Assembly: GCA_038501785.1 (NCBI GenBank)
Contig: JBAMJR010000003.1
Location: forward strand, 2,428,501 to 2,492,500
Length of the DNA stretch: 64,000 bases
Source: Myoxocephalus aenaeus
Taxonomy: Eukaryota; Chordata; Actinopteri; Perciformes; Cottidae
Direction: 5' to 3'
Position numbers and translations under genes: made by a program. Of this stretch, positions 33,901-42,249 are shown piece after piece; position 1 is the first letter of the stretch; every line of letters begins with the position of its first letter. Below the pieces are notes generated by a model. That model was not told the DNA's origin and made no database searches. It saw only the letters and a program-made list of their open reading frames with translations.

Positions 33901-36900
33901 ACAGTATAGAGTTAATTATTAGGGATAATATTGTTGTTTTGCTTGACAGATCACATACACACACACACTCAGTCACAAATCAGAGAAGCATGAACAAGCG
34001 CACAATGTGCACACGTCCTCCCACTGCATCTCAGTGTTTGAGAGACAGTACCATCTGTACTCGTGTTTTCACACCAACGCGCCCTGCCGTTTCAAGCCTC
34101 AGCGAGGAGAAATAAATGGCTGCTTAATATCTCTCCACATGAGAGGGTTGAAGCAAAAAGCATCCCTCTTCTCCGTGACGGGACACCTGCAGCATCTGCC
34201 GGCTGTCAGACGCATCGGTGCGGAGCGTTTTCAGACGTACGGGGGTCTCCCAGTGACAATACCACAGTGTTGGTGCCACCTAGAATAGACCACACATGTA
34301 AAAAGTGTGGGGGGGGGACTTGCTCCTTGCTCCTTTTTCTTATGGCATAAAACTTTTATTTTGAAATATAACATTTTATGTCCTTACAAATGCTGCGGAC
34401 CAATTCATATATTGGAGGAAGTAACCCCAACACGCTGCTGCAGCCTCACTGGGGATGGTTGGACCGGTAGCGTGCGGTGGCAAAACATTTGGGTAGATAT
34501 TCTGGTTCACTGTCTTTTATGACACTTTTAGCATTACCCCACAGTTGTCCGTAATAATCAGAAGCTGCCGTTCAGCAGGAGTTCCCCGCTTTTAAAGCGA
34601 TGGATGTTGTGCAAGACGTCGGTGATGTCTGTGCTCTTGCCAACCTTTCCACGAGCTTTAGTGTGGAAATCCCCTTGATTTCTGAATATGTGCTACCCTC
34701 CAGTTCAGTAGCTCTCGGTTCATTTTTCTGTTTTCCCTCCCCGCCCCCCCCTTGTCTGTGATCTGGATTGTATTTCCAGAGCTCTTTTTGCTGTCCAAGA
34801 CTGTGTAATGCCTCTCAAGCCGAAATGGGCTGCAGTTATCGCAATCTTTATGGGCTGGGTATACATTTCCACCAAAGCGTGACTTGGCTTTCCCTCTGTC
34901 CCGGCTCTCCCAGTCATTACAAAGTCCTCTCTAATAAAACATAACCCTTTCAGTGAGGAATTGGTTTCATCTCCTCTCCCAGGCCCTGGTTTTTGGCGTG
35001 TGATAACACAGACGAGAGCCTGCTTGGCTTTTTGCACATTAAAGCCGACGTTGGTAGTGGCGCTGCTGGTGCTGTTGTTGGTGGGAGGGGGGGTTGGGTT
35101 GGGTTCTGCCATCTTTTATGTCAGCTGGTGCCTCAGAGGAGAGCGATGTCTTTACCAGATGTTCACTTCTATTTTTATTAGCGTTTAAAAACCTGTAAAC
35201 CCTTCCCCACGCCTTGTGGCGCTCTGCCATTTTGGCCGGCGCTGCCTCTCCGGCAGGATTATATTATCGGTCCATTTAGCCGTGCCGTTGAGCCGCTTTT
35301 ATTTATTTACTTTCCCTCTGTGTCCCTCTCATCCATTCTACCTACAGGTGGATTGTCCATCACGGATGCTAATGGCATATTCGCACACGGGCTCCCCCGC
35401 GGGCCGCAGTCAAATGGCGTGGGTCGGCTTTAATGTACGCGGGATGAGAGGGAGGCGCATCAATTAGACGTATGCGGTTAATGTCAAAGCGTATACAGGG
35501 GGTGGAGGCAGAGTCGGTCCAGCTGAGCGGAGGGCCGGCCCTGCACAGCAAATGCAAAATAGCAGAAAATGTACGGAGGAAGCGAGGCTTTGATAGCGGC
35601 AGGGTAGCCTTCATCCGCTTGACCACTGCTAATTAAATCAATAGCAGATTGGATCAACCTTTAGCTAGCGGGGACTCTGGGACGATGGGGAAATGTCTTA
35701 ATGAAGAGCAGACCCGTTTCATACTCCGCCCCCTCCGTGTGTCCGACCTCACTGATATCTGACCCCGTTGACCCCCGCTGCCTGCAGGTGTTCGTGGTGA
35801 CGGTGTGGCACTGGCAGTTCTACATGCTGCCGCTCTTCCTGGTGCTGCTCATCGCGTGGAACTACCTCCAGATCCGGTCCGGTCGGGTCAGTCAGGACCT
35901 GGTGAGTCCAGAGCCGCTCCGTCAGCTTCTTCTTCTTCTCCATCGGCCAAGTGACCCACCTGCTTGGTTCTCGTTTTTATTATTATTTATTTAGTAGGAA
36001 AAAGAGCCACCTCCACCACATTTTGTTCTCCTAATTAAATGGTTTGTTTCCATAGCAACCAGCTTCACCTAGCTACATAATAATAAAATGACACATAAGC
36101 ATAGAAAACTCACTGAATGGACTAATGCAACATATCATTATAGACTCAGCTAATTTGCTTTGCTCGTCCCTCACTATCGCTGCTATTTTCTTTTTTTCCC
36201 GTGTTATTGTCCCGAATCCTTCCTCCACTGTAATTGGTCTGTTGCCCTCTTCTCGAATGTGACTGGTCAAATTAGACAAAGTTTTAACCACTCTGCTTTT
36301 GAAAAGGTCACAATTCACACTGCTTTTTCTTTCTTTTTCCCCCCCCCACTGAGACCGGTCTCCGTTTCACAGGAAGTAGGATGTTGCATCTGTGTGGAGC
36401 AGCAGCTGTATTTACTGTACTCGCTCAGACACAGACTATAGGTTATAGCAAATTACATACACAGTGCGCTGTTCAGACAACACTGTGCTTTATTGTGTCG
36501 TGAAGTATGTGAAATATGTGCTGATTTACAACCGTGTAGGGCTGCGACGATAATGATTATTTTCATCATCGATTAATCCGCTGTTTTTCAAGTTATTCCA
36601 TCTACAATCATTTTAAAACGATGATGAATAAGTTTAACTGTTAATCAGTTGTCAAAACTGATTGCCGTTGCTACAGAATATTGTTACAGCGGCAAACGGG
36701 TGACACTGAAGTGGTTTTACATGCGTGTCCGATGATGGGAGCAGAACACGGATGCTGAGGCGCGAGTAACTGCAGCCAAAAAGCAAAGCCGAGACCGAGA
36801 GCTTAACGACGCTAAAACGGACGGGAACGGCAGAGTCGGGTGATAATGCTCTGTGTGGTTTGTCACTTTGAGAGACACCTTTTTAAACATACGAGTGCTC

Positions 36901-39900
36901 ATGTGAGCCACTGTGGACGTAAATAACATGGATTACTGCCGCCGCGGCCCGGTCTGGTACGCCCTTGAAACAAAGCCAACGCGGCCCGTCAGTCAGCTGT
37001 CCTGCAGAGTGTTTTCGGAGGCTGACCTCGGGGGGGGGGGGGTCACCGCTGATCCCTGCACTCTGTCAGACGACGACGACCCCGTGAGCTCGCTGGAGTT
37101 AATACAGTCACAACGAGACGGTGTATAGTGTAGAACGCTGTTTTTCAGTTGGAAAATTTTGTTTTTCAAGAAGAAAAAAAACAAGAAAGTTACAAAATGT
37201 CACATTGTAGCATAATGTAGCATGTACGGTAGGTAATTATTGCGCTACCTACTGGCATGGAAGAGTATTTCATTACTAGGCCAGACACTATATTGCAGGC
37301 TGAGACGCTCAACAATGGCAAATTATTTGCGGCAACTAAATAATATTTATTTGGGACCGATTTAAGTGAAATTGGACATTTTCCCACGGCACACCTGACG
37401 ATCTCTCAAAATCTCCACGATAAATATCCTTTTTCTTTCAGGACATGGATATGGGTGATGAAGATGAGGATGATGAGAAGGTATGTATAAATGTTTGTTT
37501 TTTTAACAGTTATTTGTTGACTAAGCATCTTTTATTCCTATGTGCCGATGACTAGAAAAGAAGTTGGCTTTATTTGGATATGTTGACAAAGATGTCTGCC
37601 TATGATCTATGATTTTATCTTGCTAAGCTCTTTATTCAGTACTAAATCCTCCGCAGCATTGTGGCTCCTGCCAGCCACGAGTTGTGTTTTTTTTTAGTGT
37701 TTTTTTTTTTAACATTTGGGCTTAATGAAGACCTCACCAGCCCGTTTCCACATGTCACGACGCATTCATATGCTAATGGCGGGCTGGGGGGAAAAGGTTC
37801 TGCTGCATTTGGGAAAGTCCCTGAGCTTAACACGCCACATAATACCATCAATATGGAACTAATGACAGCACTTAGACATGCTATTTCAAAGCTCATTTTG
37901 AAAGTTGGTGTTCAAAGTGTGACGCTGCTTTTAAGGCAATGAAATATTCCCTCGGAATGACAGCCGTTTATTGTGGACGCCGCCCCCCGAGGTAAAGTGG
38001 TTCTCATACTGGTTTCAGTGGGAACGTGACCCCTGAAATGGCTGAAGTGGTTCAGGGCAGTGAGGATATTTGAGTGAGGTGACGCTAAATTGTCTTCCAT
38101 GTGTTTTCTGAGACTGAACATCCAGGTTCCAGCTCTTTTTTTTTCCCAGGCTCGTCTCCTACGTCTGGGTGGCGTCGAGCCAGCGATCCCTCACGGCGTT
38201 TCTGAGCCGGAGCAAACGTATATCGCAGAGATCACGCGGTGACAAAGACCCCCGGCTTTGGCCGGTAAACGGTCCCCCGATGACCGCCGACCCCCGGCTC
38301 CCCCTCGCTCTAGTCGCTCGGCCTCCCTGCGTCGTCTGTCTCTCGCTCCAGAGGGTCTTCACGGAGTCTGGTCTCCTCGTTTCACTTTGAAGCCGTTCTC
38401 TCCCCTCCTGGGATCTTGGACTAGCCTGAGAACAGAACCCCGTCTCTTTCATAATGTTAAGTCCAGTCCCGTCCTGAAGAGCATTCGCTTTGATAAAAAG
38501 CCATTTTTCAAATTGCCGTTGAAGTATCTGCTTTTACGTTGATGTTTTGCAGACGCTCTCATCCTCAGCGGCTTCCTCGGAGACACTTGGATAGGCATTA
38601 TTATTATTATTATTATTATTATTAATAATAATAATGGCCTTGAGACTGTCTCCGATATCTGGCCAGATAAAGCTGCTTACAGTCGAGCTGACAAATTACT
38701 ACTAATTAAAATCAAGATATTCATGAGAATCACATTTGATCTACTTCAGAATATCTTTATTTATTCAGTGTGATAAATAATACTTTAACCTTTTTTTTAT
38801 TTCACAAGGGTTTATTTTTGTTTCTGAAAGTTGCGATGACCAAATCATCTTTGTAATAAAATTACATTGATGTAAACTAACAAAAGTGCTTTTTTTTTTT
38901 ATTGTTTGTACATGTATTGGCGTTTTACTGCCTCTGTTATTTGGTACTGATAATACTTTCAAGAGTAATTTAATGAGCTGCGTGTCTGACAGTCTGTCAC
39001 CAGGTATTATAGCAAAACCTTTTATTAGATTCATGAAGGCCCAACCTTTTCATTTTGTTTAATGTGAAATTATAATACAATTAGCTGATAAAAATGATCG
39101 ACTCTCCACTTGATACGATTCCCCACCACTACATACCGAAATAGCAAATAGGGAAAAGGTGCCTTTTTAAAAAAGTTAACGCACCTTTCCGAACTCTCTC
39201 GTGGACTGTATGAAGTGTTTTTGTTTTGTTTTTGTGCTGAAGGATTCGGAGAGAAGAGGACTGATGGAGAAAATCCACATGGTCCAGGACACCATCGTCA
39301 CCCTTCAAAACCTGCTGGACGAGATAGCCTGTTTCGGGGAGAGGATTAAAAAGTATGAATTTAAAGATCCGTTGGGAATTACAGCTCAACATATTTATGT
39401 GTATTTCATCTCGAGGCTTCTCGAGTGTTTAATGGATTGTAATTAGGAAATCTTCTTGAAATGTACTATTTCCTGATTTAATCTGCATTAGCGGGGCCTC
39501 CATGTTCTTATTACACTGGGCTGTATTTTATGCACACTCAGTAATTTAGTTCCTCAACACTGATGCTTATGATCTTTATTTCCCAGCACTTTCAACTGGT
39601 CGGTGCCGTTCCTGTCCAGCCTGGCTTTCCTGATCTTTGTCATTGCGACACTCCTCACATACTACGTCCCTGTGCGCTATGTGGTTCTGATATGGGGTGA
39701 GTCTCGCTGTCTGTTTATGGGATGGATGTGTGTGTGTTTTTGTCTTAACTCAATTTGAGTGCATCTGTCCATGAACTAGTCTTAATTTGCCGTTTTATAG
39801 TTCATAGACTTCGTTCCCCCGTTTGTACTTGATTTGTAAAAAGTCTTCGGGCCTAAAAAGTGAAAGTAAAAGAAGGAAACTAAGAAAAAGGCACAAGCTG

Positions 39901-41076
39901 TGGCAGTCCGCGCAACGTTTCTTGGACAGCGCGAGTCTCCTCCGCCGGTATTTGTTTGTGTGGAAACAAAGAGCGCAGCCACAAGAGACTAGCGCTAATG
40001 ATATGTTGGTGTGAATTTCTGTTTTAGGTATCAATAAATTCACCAAGAAATTACGGAACCCGTACAGCATTGACAACAATGAGGTGCTTGATTTCCTGAC
40101 AAGGGTGCCTTCAGATGTGCAAAAGGTAAGCCCCGCCGGATCACCCGGCCCAGGAAGCCCCAAATCCCAGAGCCCGCGAGCTTTGCTTTTTTGCTAAAAC
40201 AACTCCCAGGCATTCATCGCTCGTGTCTGTATAATTAGCTTCAGCTGTATAATTATGTAGCCCCGTATAATTTCTGTTGTGTTTCGGTCGCGATACATCC
40301 CTGGTGGAGGTCTGCTGCCTGGCTGCCTCGCAGGGCAGGCTGTTCCCAGGCCGGGACGGCAGCCGCCGCCGCCGCTGCTGCTGGTGGTGGTGCTGCTGCT
40401 GGTGGTGGTGGTGGTGGTGGTGGTGTCTCCTGTATGAACTCCCCGCCCCCGTCAGGCTGCACACTGTCGCTCCTCCAACTCTCATCCACCTAAAAATACC
40501 AGCAAAATAAGTTTGCGCTGATTTTTCTAGAATCTTCTACGTCGCTGTAATAGTACAAAAATAATACCCTTTGCAGGATTTTGCATTGATGGCTTTTTTT
40601 GGTACCTTTTAAAAAAAAAAAAAAAAAAAAAGTATTATTAACAATCTCTTCCCTTTCATGTGTGGCGTCTCTTCTTCCTTTATTTCCTCTCTGTCTTCTC
40701 TCTTTCAACCCGTCGTCATCTACTCTCCCTCTCTCTCCCTCTCTCTGTCCTTTTCTCTCTAAGCTGTTTGACCCCGTTTGCCTCCTCCCTCCCCTCCTCG
40801 GTGCCCTTGGGCCTCTGGGTTTAGTGACTGTGACTCTCTTTAGATTCTCAGCTGACCACTGTTATTCTGTCTGTGCAATGACCATGGGCATCCCGCATGT
40901 AGCGGCAGCACTTTACTTCCTCATGGAAAATGCTGTATGTTTTTGCAATAGTTGTTAAATAAAAAGCACTGCAAGTTGAACAAAAAGTAATTTGATCTCT
41001 GAGTGACCGTTTCTTTTTTTCCTTATAGGTTCACTACAGTGAGATGAGAGGCACCCGGAGGAAGAAACTTGTGTAG
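15899..41076 (+). CDS. mctp2: mctp2: multiple C2 and transmembrane domain-containing protein 2 (22 coding exons)
   Basis: MCTPs are endoplasmic-reticulum membrane proteins whose cytosolic C2 domains bind membranes, some in response to calcium. Joining 22 exons (listed separately) gives about 879 residues, close to human MCTP2 (878), with all phases agreeing. N-terminal region 1-204 is basic, then Ser/Pro/Gln-rich, and carries [11 protein letters not shown], matching human DRRLSLSVPDL. C2A spans about 205-320 with loop aspartates D222, D228, D275, D277 and D281/D282. C2B (about 363-480) lacks the usual aspartates, as in human. C2C (about 520-640) has D537, D543, D589, D591 and D597. Two membrane segments lie at about 708-736 and 801-832, separated by an acidic linker ([11 protein letters not shown]) and a conserved helix. 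The sequence [20 protein letters not shown] is nearly identical to human. MCTP2 rather than MCTP1 is chosen on the N-terminus and overall identity. Confidence 0.96.
17033..17130. repeat. Long inverted repeat with (AT)n core
   Basis: The arm ACCTGTGTTATGTT at 17033-17046 is perfectly mirrored by AACATAACACAGGT at 17117-17130. About 65 bp of (TA)n, itself self-complementary, lies between. The whole could extrude as a 98-bp cruciform or hairpin. Confidence 0.93.
17800..18425. repeat. 31/32-bp minisatellite with palindromic core, about 20 copies
   Basis: The unit is CTGAACATCAGCATGTTAGC followed by ATGCTGACCCTG. The first copies are 31 bp and carry ATGCTAACCC; the middle block is a homogeneous 32-bp form; the last copies revert to CTAACC and change AACATC to AACGTC. 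In the CTAAC versions GTTAGCATGCTAAC is a perfect 14-bp palindrome. No spacer structure is present. Confidence 0.97.
18708..18761 (+). CDS. mctp2: mctp2 coding exon 2 (residues 168-185)
   Basis: A 54-nt in-frame exon between CCCCGCAG and GTAAGT. It encodes [18 protein letters not shown], part of the variable linker before C2A. Phase 0 at both ends, so it can be skipped without a frameshift. Confidence 0.8.
18799..18886. repeat. (GTT)n followed by (CA)n
   Basis: About eleven GTT units (18799-18832), then CA repeats at 18847-18886 with one interruption. Confidence 0.95.
19440..20080 (-). mobile_element. LINE fragment: reverse transcriptase C-terminus plus 3' UTR (decayed)
   Basis: On the minus strand, blocks typical of the C-terminus of teleost non-LTR retrotransposon polymerases occur in order: [13 protein letters not shown] (about 20010-19970), [13 protein letters not shown] (about 19945-19910), [19 protein letters not shown] (about 19890-19840) and [14 protein letters not shown] (about 19790-19750). 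The last runs open to about 19670. A stop and frame changes separate the blocks. The region below 19560 resembles the short 3' UTR of such elements. It lies antisense in intron 2. Confidence 0.8.
20267..20384 (+). CDS. mctp2: mctp2 coding exon 3 (residues 186-225)
   Basis: Between GTGTCCAG and GTGAGA. It encodes the end of the linker and the first strand and loop 1 of C2A ([19 protein letters not shown]), nearly identical to human [19 protein letters not shown]. Loop aspartate D222 lies here. One base carries over. Confidence 0.95.
20676..21080 (-). mobile_element. L2/Rex-type LINE 3' fragment
   Basis: The minus strand at 21015-20880 reads [20 protein letters not shown] and [15 protein letters not shown], the standard polymerase C-terminal block of L2/Rex-like non-LTR elements. 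The + strand shows the familiar ends TTATTTGTATAGCACATTTC and GTTCTGAATCAGCTGCAGCT of an abundant fish repeat. The open frame then ends in low-complexity sequence. Confidence 0.82.
22494..22521. repeat. (ATT)n microsatellite
   Basis: Nine to ten TTA/ATT units. Confidence 0.93.
22630..22772 (+). CDS. mctp2: mctp2 coding exon 4 (residues 225-272)
   Basis: Between TATTGTCAG and GTAACT. It encodes [20 protein letters not shown], then [14 protein letters not shown], the core of C2A with loop aspartate D228. Together with exon 3 it makes 87 whole codons. Confidence 0.96.
22957..23033 (+). CDS. mctp2: mctp2 coding exon 5 (residues 273-298)
   Basis: Between GGGACGCAG and GTGAGT. It encodes [15 protein letters not shown] and LSELEMD. 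This is calcium loop 3 of C2A (D275, D277, D281/D282). Confidence 0.96.
23034..23638 (+). other. mctp2: mctp2 intron 5
   Basis: Holds T runs and a dispersed-repeat fragment at about 23337-23480. Nothing coding. Confidence 0.85.
23337..23480. repeat. Teleost dispersed repeat fragment (LINE-tail type)
   Basis: TATTTATATTGCACTTATTA followed by AAGGGTCACAAAGTGCT is the common 'TTTATATAGCACTTTTC ... CACAAAGTGCT' type of fish repeat, trailed by A-rich sequence. Confidence 0.5.
23639..23753 (+). CDS. mctp2: mctp2 coding exon 6 (residues 298-336)
   Basis: Acceptor TGTCTTCAG. It encodes [20 protein letters not shown] and then [18 protein letters not shown], the end of C2A and start of the A-B linker. 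I set the donor at AGT|GTAATA because it gives phase 0 and joins to the microexon in register with human MCTP2. Exons 5 and 6 together make 64 codons. Confidence 0.88.
23892..23918 (+). CDS. mctp2: mctp2 microexon 7 (27 nt, residues 337-345)
   Basis: Between CCGTCGGCAG and GTACGC. It encodes RWPQKRSFT in phase 0. Human MCTP2 has RWSNRKRLS at the same place, which supports it. Nine codons with symmetric phase make it a cassette that could be skipped. Confidence 0.78.
23919..25415 (+). other. mctp2: mctp2 intron 7
   Basis: No repeat family recognised. The part from about 24700 to 25330 looks like unique, balanced-composition DNA and could include conserved non-coding sequence; this is not testable here. 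Confidence 0.8.
25416..25586 (+). CDS. mctp2: mctp2 coding exon 8 (residues 346-402)
   Basis: Between CAAATCCCAG and GTACTG. It encodes the linker [13 protein letters not shown] (human LRLSESLKKNQLW) and the first half of C2B ([20 protein letters not shown], then [15 protein letters not shown]). Loop 1 has no S-D-P-Y motif, so C2B probably does not bind calcium. Confidence 0.95.
25587..26911 (+). other. mctp2: mctp2 intron 8
   Basis: Mostly A/T-rich unique sequence with a pyrimidine-rich start (25610-25780). No element recognised. Confidence 0.8.
26912..27042 (+). CDS. mctp2: mctp2 coding exon 9 (residues 403-446)
   Basis: Between TATTTATTCAG and GTGAGT. It encodes [17 protein letters not shown] and [19 protein letters not shown], the second half of C2B. 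Loop 3 reads [10 protein letters not shown] instead of a D-x-D pattern. Two bases carry over. Confidence 0.95.
27052..27475. repeat. 16-bp minisatellite, about 26 copies (left part)
   Basis: The unit is CTGAACCAGTGTGTCT with CTGACCCAGTGTGTCT as the main variant. The array starts about nine bases after the exon 9 donor. The last copies are less regular (TTCTGAACCAGTCTGCC). Confidence 0.96.
27476..27709. mobile_element. Dispersed repeat inserted into the 16-bp minisatellite
   Basis: The sequence from CAAAGTCAGTTTTAATTGTC through ACCTGAAATTGTGTTTCTC and GAATAGTGCAACAG to ATAGACAACATATA is shared with 57124-57410 of this window. The minisatellite resumes on the far side, so the array was split by the insertion. 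Confidence 0.85.
27710..27790. repeat. 16-bp minisatellite (right part)
   Basis: About five copies of ACCCAGTGCGTCTCTG. All have GCG where the left part has GTG, so the two parts evolved separately. Confidence 0.93.
27904..27991. repeat. (TG)n tract before the exon 10 acceptor
   Basis: About 44 TG units, then GCGCCGCAG, a short unique stretch and a second small TG run (28008-28026) leading into the acceptor GTGTGCAG at 28030. Confidence 0.96.
28031..28217 (+). CDS. mctp2: mctp2 coding exon 10 (residues 446-508)
   Basis: Acceptor TGTGTGTGCAG, donor GTCAGT. It encodes [34 protein letters not shown] and DNY, the end of C2B and the B-C linker; human has KVDISALPLKQAN and LVTLTPCAGVSVSDL. Phase returns to 0. 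Confidence 0.94.
28218..30208 (+). other. mctp2: mctp2 intron 10
   Basis: Contains a short (CA)n at 28439-28468, a G9 run near 28700, and a LINE-type 3' tail at about 29600-29880. Confidence 0.85.
29600..29880 (+). mobile_element. LINE 3' UTR and tail (sense orientation)
   Basis: T-rich sequence with TGCAATATTATTACG and TGTATATTAATATT leads to CTGTAATTTCCCCACTGAGG, then GACTAATAAAGGATTATCTT and ATCTTATCTTATC. The 'AATAAAG + ATCT repeat' ending is characteristic of fish non-LTR retrotransposons. No coding part is left. Confidence 0.7.
30209..30302 (+). CDS. mctp2: mctp2 coding exon 11 (residues 509-540)
   Basis: Between CCCCACAG and GTGCGT. It encodes [20 protein letters not shown] and [11 protein letters not shown], the start of C2C (human [19 protein letters not shown]). 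D537 is the first calcium-loop residue. Confidence 0.96.
30419..30521 (+). CDS. mctp2: mctp2 coding exon 12 (residues 540-574)
   Basis: Between TTCTGCAG and GTCAGT. It encodes [20 protein letters not shown] and [14 protein letters not shown], almost identical to human. D543 in SDPF completes loop 1. Confidence 0.97.
30691..30793 (+). CDS. mctp2: mctp2 coding exon 13 (residues 574-608)
   Basis: Between TCTCCGCAG and GTACTC. It encodes [20 protein letters not shown] and [15 protein letters not shown]. Loop 3 (D589, D591, D597) is intact, so C2C is predicted to bind calcium. Confidence 0.97.
30975..31076 (+). CDS. mctp2: mctp2 coding exon 14 (residues 609-642)
   Basis: Between GTCCCGCAG and GTAAGT. 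It encodes [16 protein letters not shown] and [14 protein letters not shown], the last strands of C2C. Phase 0 at both ends. Confidence 0.96.
31192..31266 (+). CDS. mctp2: mctp2 coding exon 15 (residues 643-667)
   Basis: Acceptor CTTATCAG. It encodes [20 protein letters not shown] and KFSKK (human VKASIRTFTPREKRFVED, then KLSKK). The donor GTTCGA is weak. I keep it because it preserves frame and length against human; the nearby GTACTT at 31283 would shift the frame. Confidence 0.88.
32345..32843. mobile_element. MITE copy 1, TACCGTAAA-type inverted ends, expanded GCTAGC core
   Basis: The left end is TACCGTAAAAGCCGGGTTAT, then AAGCCGCTCCTACCTTC. The right end, on the other strand, is TACCGTAAAAGTCGGGTTAC, then AATCCACTACTACGTTCGGT. 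The inverted similarity continues through GTGGTTGTCCC, about 50 bp in all. There is no coding capacity. Copy 2 is at 55929-56264. The ends resemble non-autonomous cut-and-paste transposons; superfamily not assigned. Confidence 0.88.
32393..32680. repeat. 33-bp minisatellite inside MITE copy 1
   Basis: About eight to nine copies of GCTGCTGCTAGCTCCCCGCT followed by GTAGCAAGCTAGC. The variants are CCACGC for CCCCGC, GAAAGC for GCAAGC, and TTCTG or AACTG at the junction. GCTAGC palindromes occur throughout. Confidence 0.96.
32927..33046 (+). CDS. mctp2: mctp2 coding exon 16 (residues 668-707)
   Basis: Between CTTGTTCAG and GTGAAG. It encodes [20 protein letters not shown] and [20 protein letters not shown], the conserved juxtamembrane helix (human [14 protein letters not shown]) and the start of the first membrane segment. 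Confidence 0.94.
33047..35787 (+). other. mctp2: mctp2 intron 16
   Basis: At 2.7 kb this is one of the longest introns. It holds hardly any recognisable repeats and long unique stretches, for example TAATTAAATCAATAGCAGAT near 35630. It is a candidate home for intronic regulatory elements, which cannot be confirmed from one genome. Confidence 0.8.
35788..35901 (+). CDS. mctp2: mctp2 coding exon 17 (residues 708-745), first membrane segment
   Basis: Between TGCCTGCAG and GTGAGT. It encodes [20 protein letters not shown] and [18 protein letters not shown]. The hydrophobic stretch of about 28 residues is the first transmembrane or hairpin segment of the MCTP C-terminus. Confidence 0.96.
35902..37441 (+). 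other. mctp2: mctp2 intron 17
   Basis: Contains a dispersed repeat at 36537-36670 and a G10 run at 37031-37041. Otherwise no feature. Confidence 0.8.
36537..36670. repeat. Teleost dispersed repeat (GGGCTGCNACGATAATGATTATTTTCAT type)
   Basis: TAGGGCTGCGACGATAATGA, then TTATTTTCATCATCGATTAA and TCCGCTG match the start of a very common fish repeat, followed by a decayed remainder. Confidence 0.65.
37442..37480 (+). CDS. mctp2: mctp2 coding exon 18 (39 nt, residues 746-758)
   Basis: Between TTTCTTTCAG and GTATGT. It encodes the acidic linker [13 protein letters not shown] (human DIDDEEDEDDKE). Phase 0 at both ends, so the exon is skippable in frame. Confidence 0.93.
37481..39242 (+). other. mctp2: mctp2 intron 18
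   Basis: Contains T runs and a palindromic (ATT)n(AAT)n stretch at 38598-38635. No coding potential recognised. Confidence 0.8.
38598..38635. repeat. Palindromic (ATT)n-(AAT)n microsatellite
   Basis: About ten ATT units flip to AAT units, so the tract can fold on itself. Confidence 0.92.
39243..39352 (+). CDS. mctp2: mctp2 coding exon 19 (residues 759-795)
   Basis: Acceptor TGTGCTGAAG, donor GTATGA. It encodes [20 protein letters not shown] and [16 protein letters not shown], a conserved amphipathic helix between the two membrane segments (human [20 protein letters not shown]). Confidence 0.95.
39587..39696 (+). CDS. mctp2: mctp2 coding exon 20 (residues 795-832), second membrane segment
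   Basis: Between TATTTCCCAG and GTGAGT. It encodes [20 protein letters not shown] and [16 protein letters not shown], the second membrane segment. Confidence 0.96.
39697..40027 (+). other. mctp2: mctp2 intron 20
   Basis: 331 bp of unremarkable sequence. Confidence 0.85.
40028..40125 (+). CDS. mctp2: mctp2 coding exon 21 (residues 832-864)
   Basis: Between CTGTTTTAG and GTAAGC. It encodes [20 protein letters not shown] and [13 protein letters not shown], one of the best conserved MCTP segments. Confidence 0.97.
40126..41028 (+). other. mctp2: mctp2 intron 21
   Basis: Contains GGC/GCT/GGT triplet stretches at 40365-40427, an A19-20 run at 40612-40631 and a pyrimidine-rich block (40660-40790). 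No exon recognised, although MCTP genes can have alternative 3' exons. Confidence 0.8.
41029..41076 (+). CDS. mctp2: mctp2 terminal coding exon 22 (residues 865-879)
   Basis: Acceptor CCTTATAG. It encodes [15 protein letters not shown] and TAG at 41074-41076. The short basic tail corresponds to the longer human QYAELK...RKKRSAL ending. Confidence 0.93.
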   Translation, partial: VHYSEMRGTRRKKLV

Positions 41077-41868
41077 GCTTCCTACTCAAAAATCAGTTTC
41101 CAGAGGATGTGCGTGGGTTTGAGTCCTAACTCGCAGCTCAGGAACCAGCACCTAAAGACTTTCTGACCAAAGAAGTCCATACGGAGGGACCGAGATTACG
41201 GAAGAGCAACTTGTAATATTATTCTGAAAGATGTTTTGTTGTTTGTACAGTTTACATCAGAAGCTGTTTTTATGTCCTGGCCACAGGTCGTGTCCTCCTG
41301 ACACCAGCTGAAATATCCGTTTTGTATTATACTGAATGTATATGCTTGGTATGTAAACATTTGTGTGTATATTTTACTTTATTTACAAAAAAATTGGATT
41401 ATCCAGCATTTGAGGAAAAATAACGAGATGAAAGTAAATTTCATTTATGGGTTTTAAAAAGTCATCACGAAGCGTTTTCATACAAATCGGTTGCATCTTG
41501 AAGGTGTTTGCGGTTTTAAACATTATGATGAATCGAGGTCACGATGATTGTGCCTTTTGTCCGTACAGCAACGTAAGTTACGCGTCATATTCTTTTATTT
41601 CTTACATTATCCTTTTTAAAGTAGATAAAGAGCTATGTGCATACAATATTGACTGACTGATTTTACTTATTTGTACATGCAGAGATGAGTGCCTACATTT
41701 AATTTGACCTTTTTCCTCCATCCTGCGTGGAAGGTGGGCTGTGTGACTCTTTGCTTGCAAGTGGGATGGGACCAGATTTGTACACTTGACTTTATTTATT
41801 AATGATAATCACTGATGAAGACTTTGTATCTCATTTCTAACGGCAATAAATGCACACAATCACAATGT
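41077..41868 (+). other. mctp2: mctp2 3' UTR
   Basis: A/T-rich sequence after the stop up to the poly(A) signal at 41845. The site ACGGCAATAAATGCACACAA is a clear canonical signal. Confidence 0.75.
41845..41850 (+). terminator. mctp2: Poly(A) signal of mctp2
   Basis: AATAAA about 770 bases after the stop codon, followed by a T/G-containing stretch (ATGTACTATATGTTCTG). Confidence 0.7.
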
Positions 41869-42197
41869 ACTATATGTTCTGCCCCTGCCTGTGTCTCGGC
41901 TCTTTTGAATTCCCCTGCACACACACACCACACTCTTCCTCCTCCCCGTGCTGCAGGATTGTGGGCGTCTTAGCAGGCACATTTTTCCAAGCCCCCGTCT
42001 CTTCATTAGGCTTTCATGAAGAGTCGGCTGTGCGAGACCTCACCGGCACCCGGGGCTCCCCGCTGCGCCGACGGCCCTTGGGCGTCGCCAGGAGCAGGAG
42101 GGACCCCGGCGACCCTCCTCTCGGCTGCTGTGACGAGATGCCCGCAGCCGGCATCCTATCGAGCACAAGCAGCCGGACGAAATCTCCGGTACCGGGC

Positions 42198-42199
42198 TG

Positions 42200-42230
<31 letters not shown>

Positions 42231-42249
42231 ACACACATACACACACACC
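42198..42249. repeat. (CA)n microsatellite with ATACAC interruptions
   Basis: CA repeats interrupted twice by a T-containing unit; it follows a GC-rich stretch (42030-42190). Confidence 0.95.
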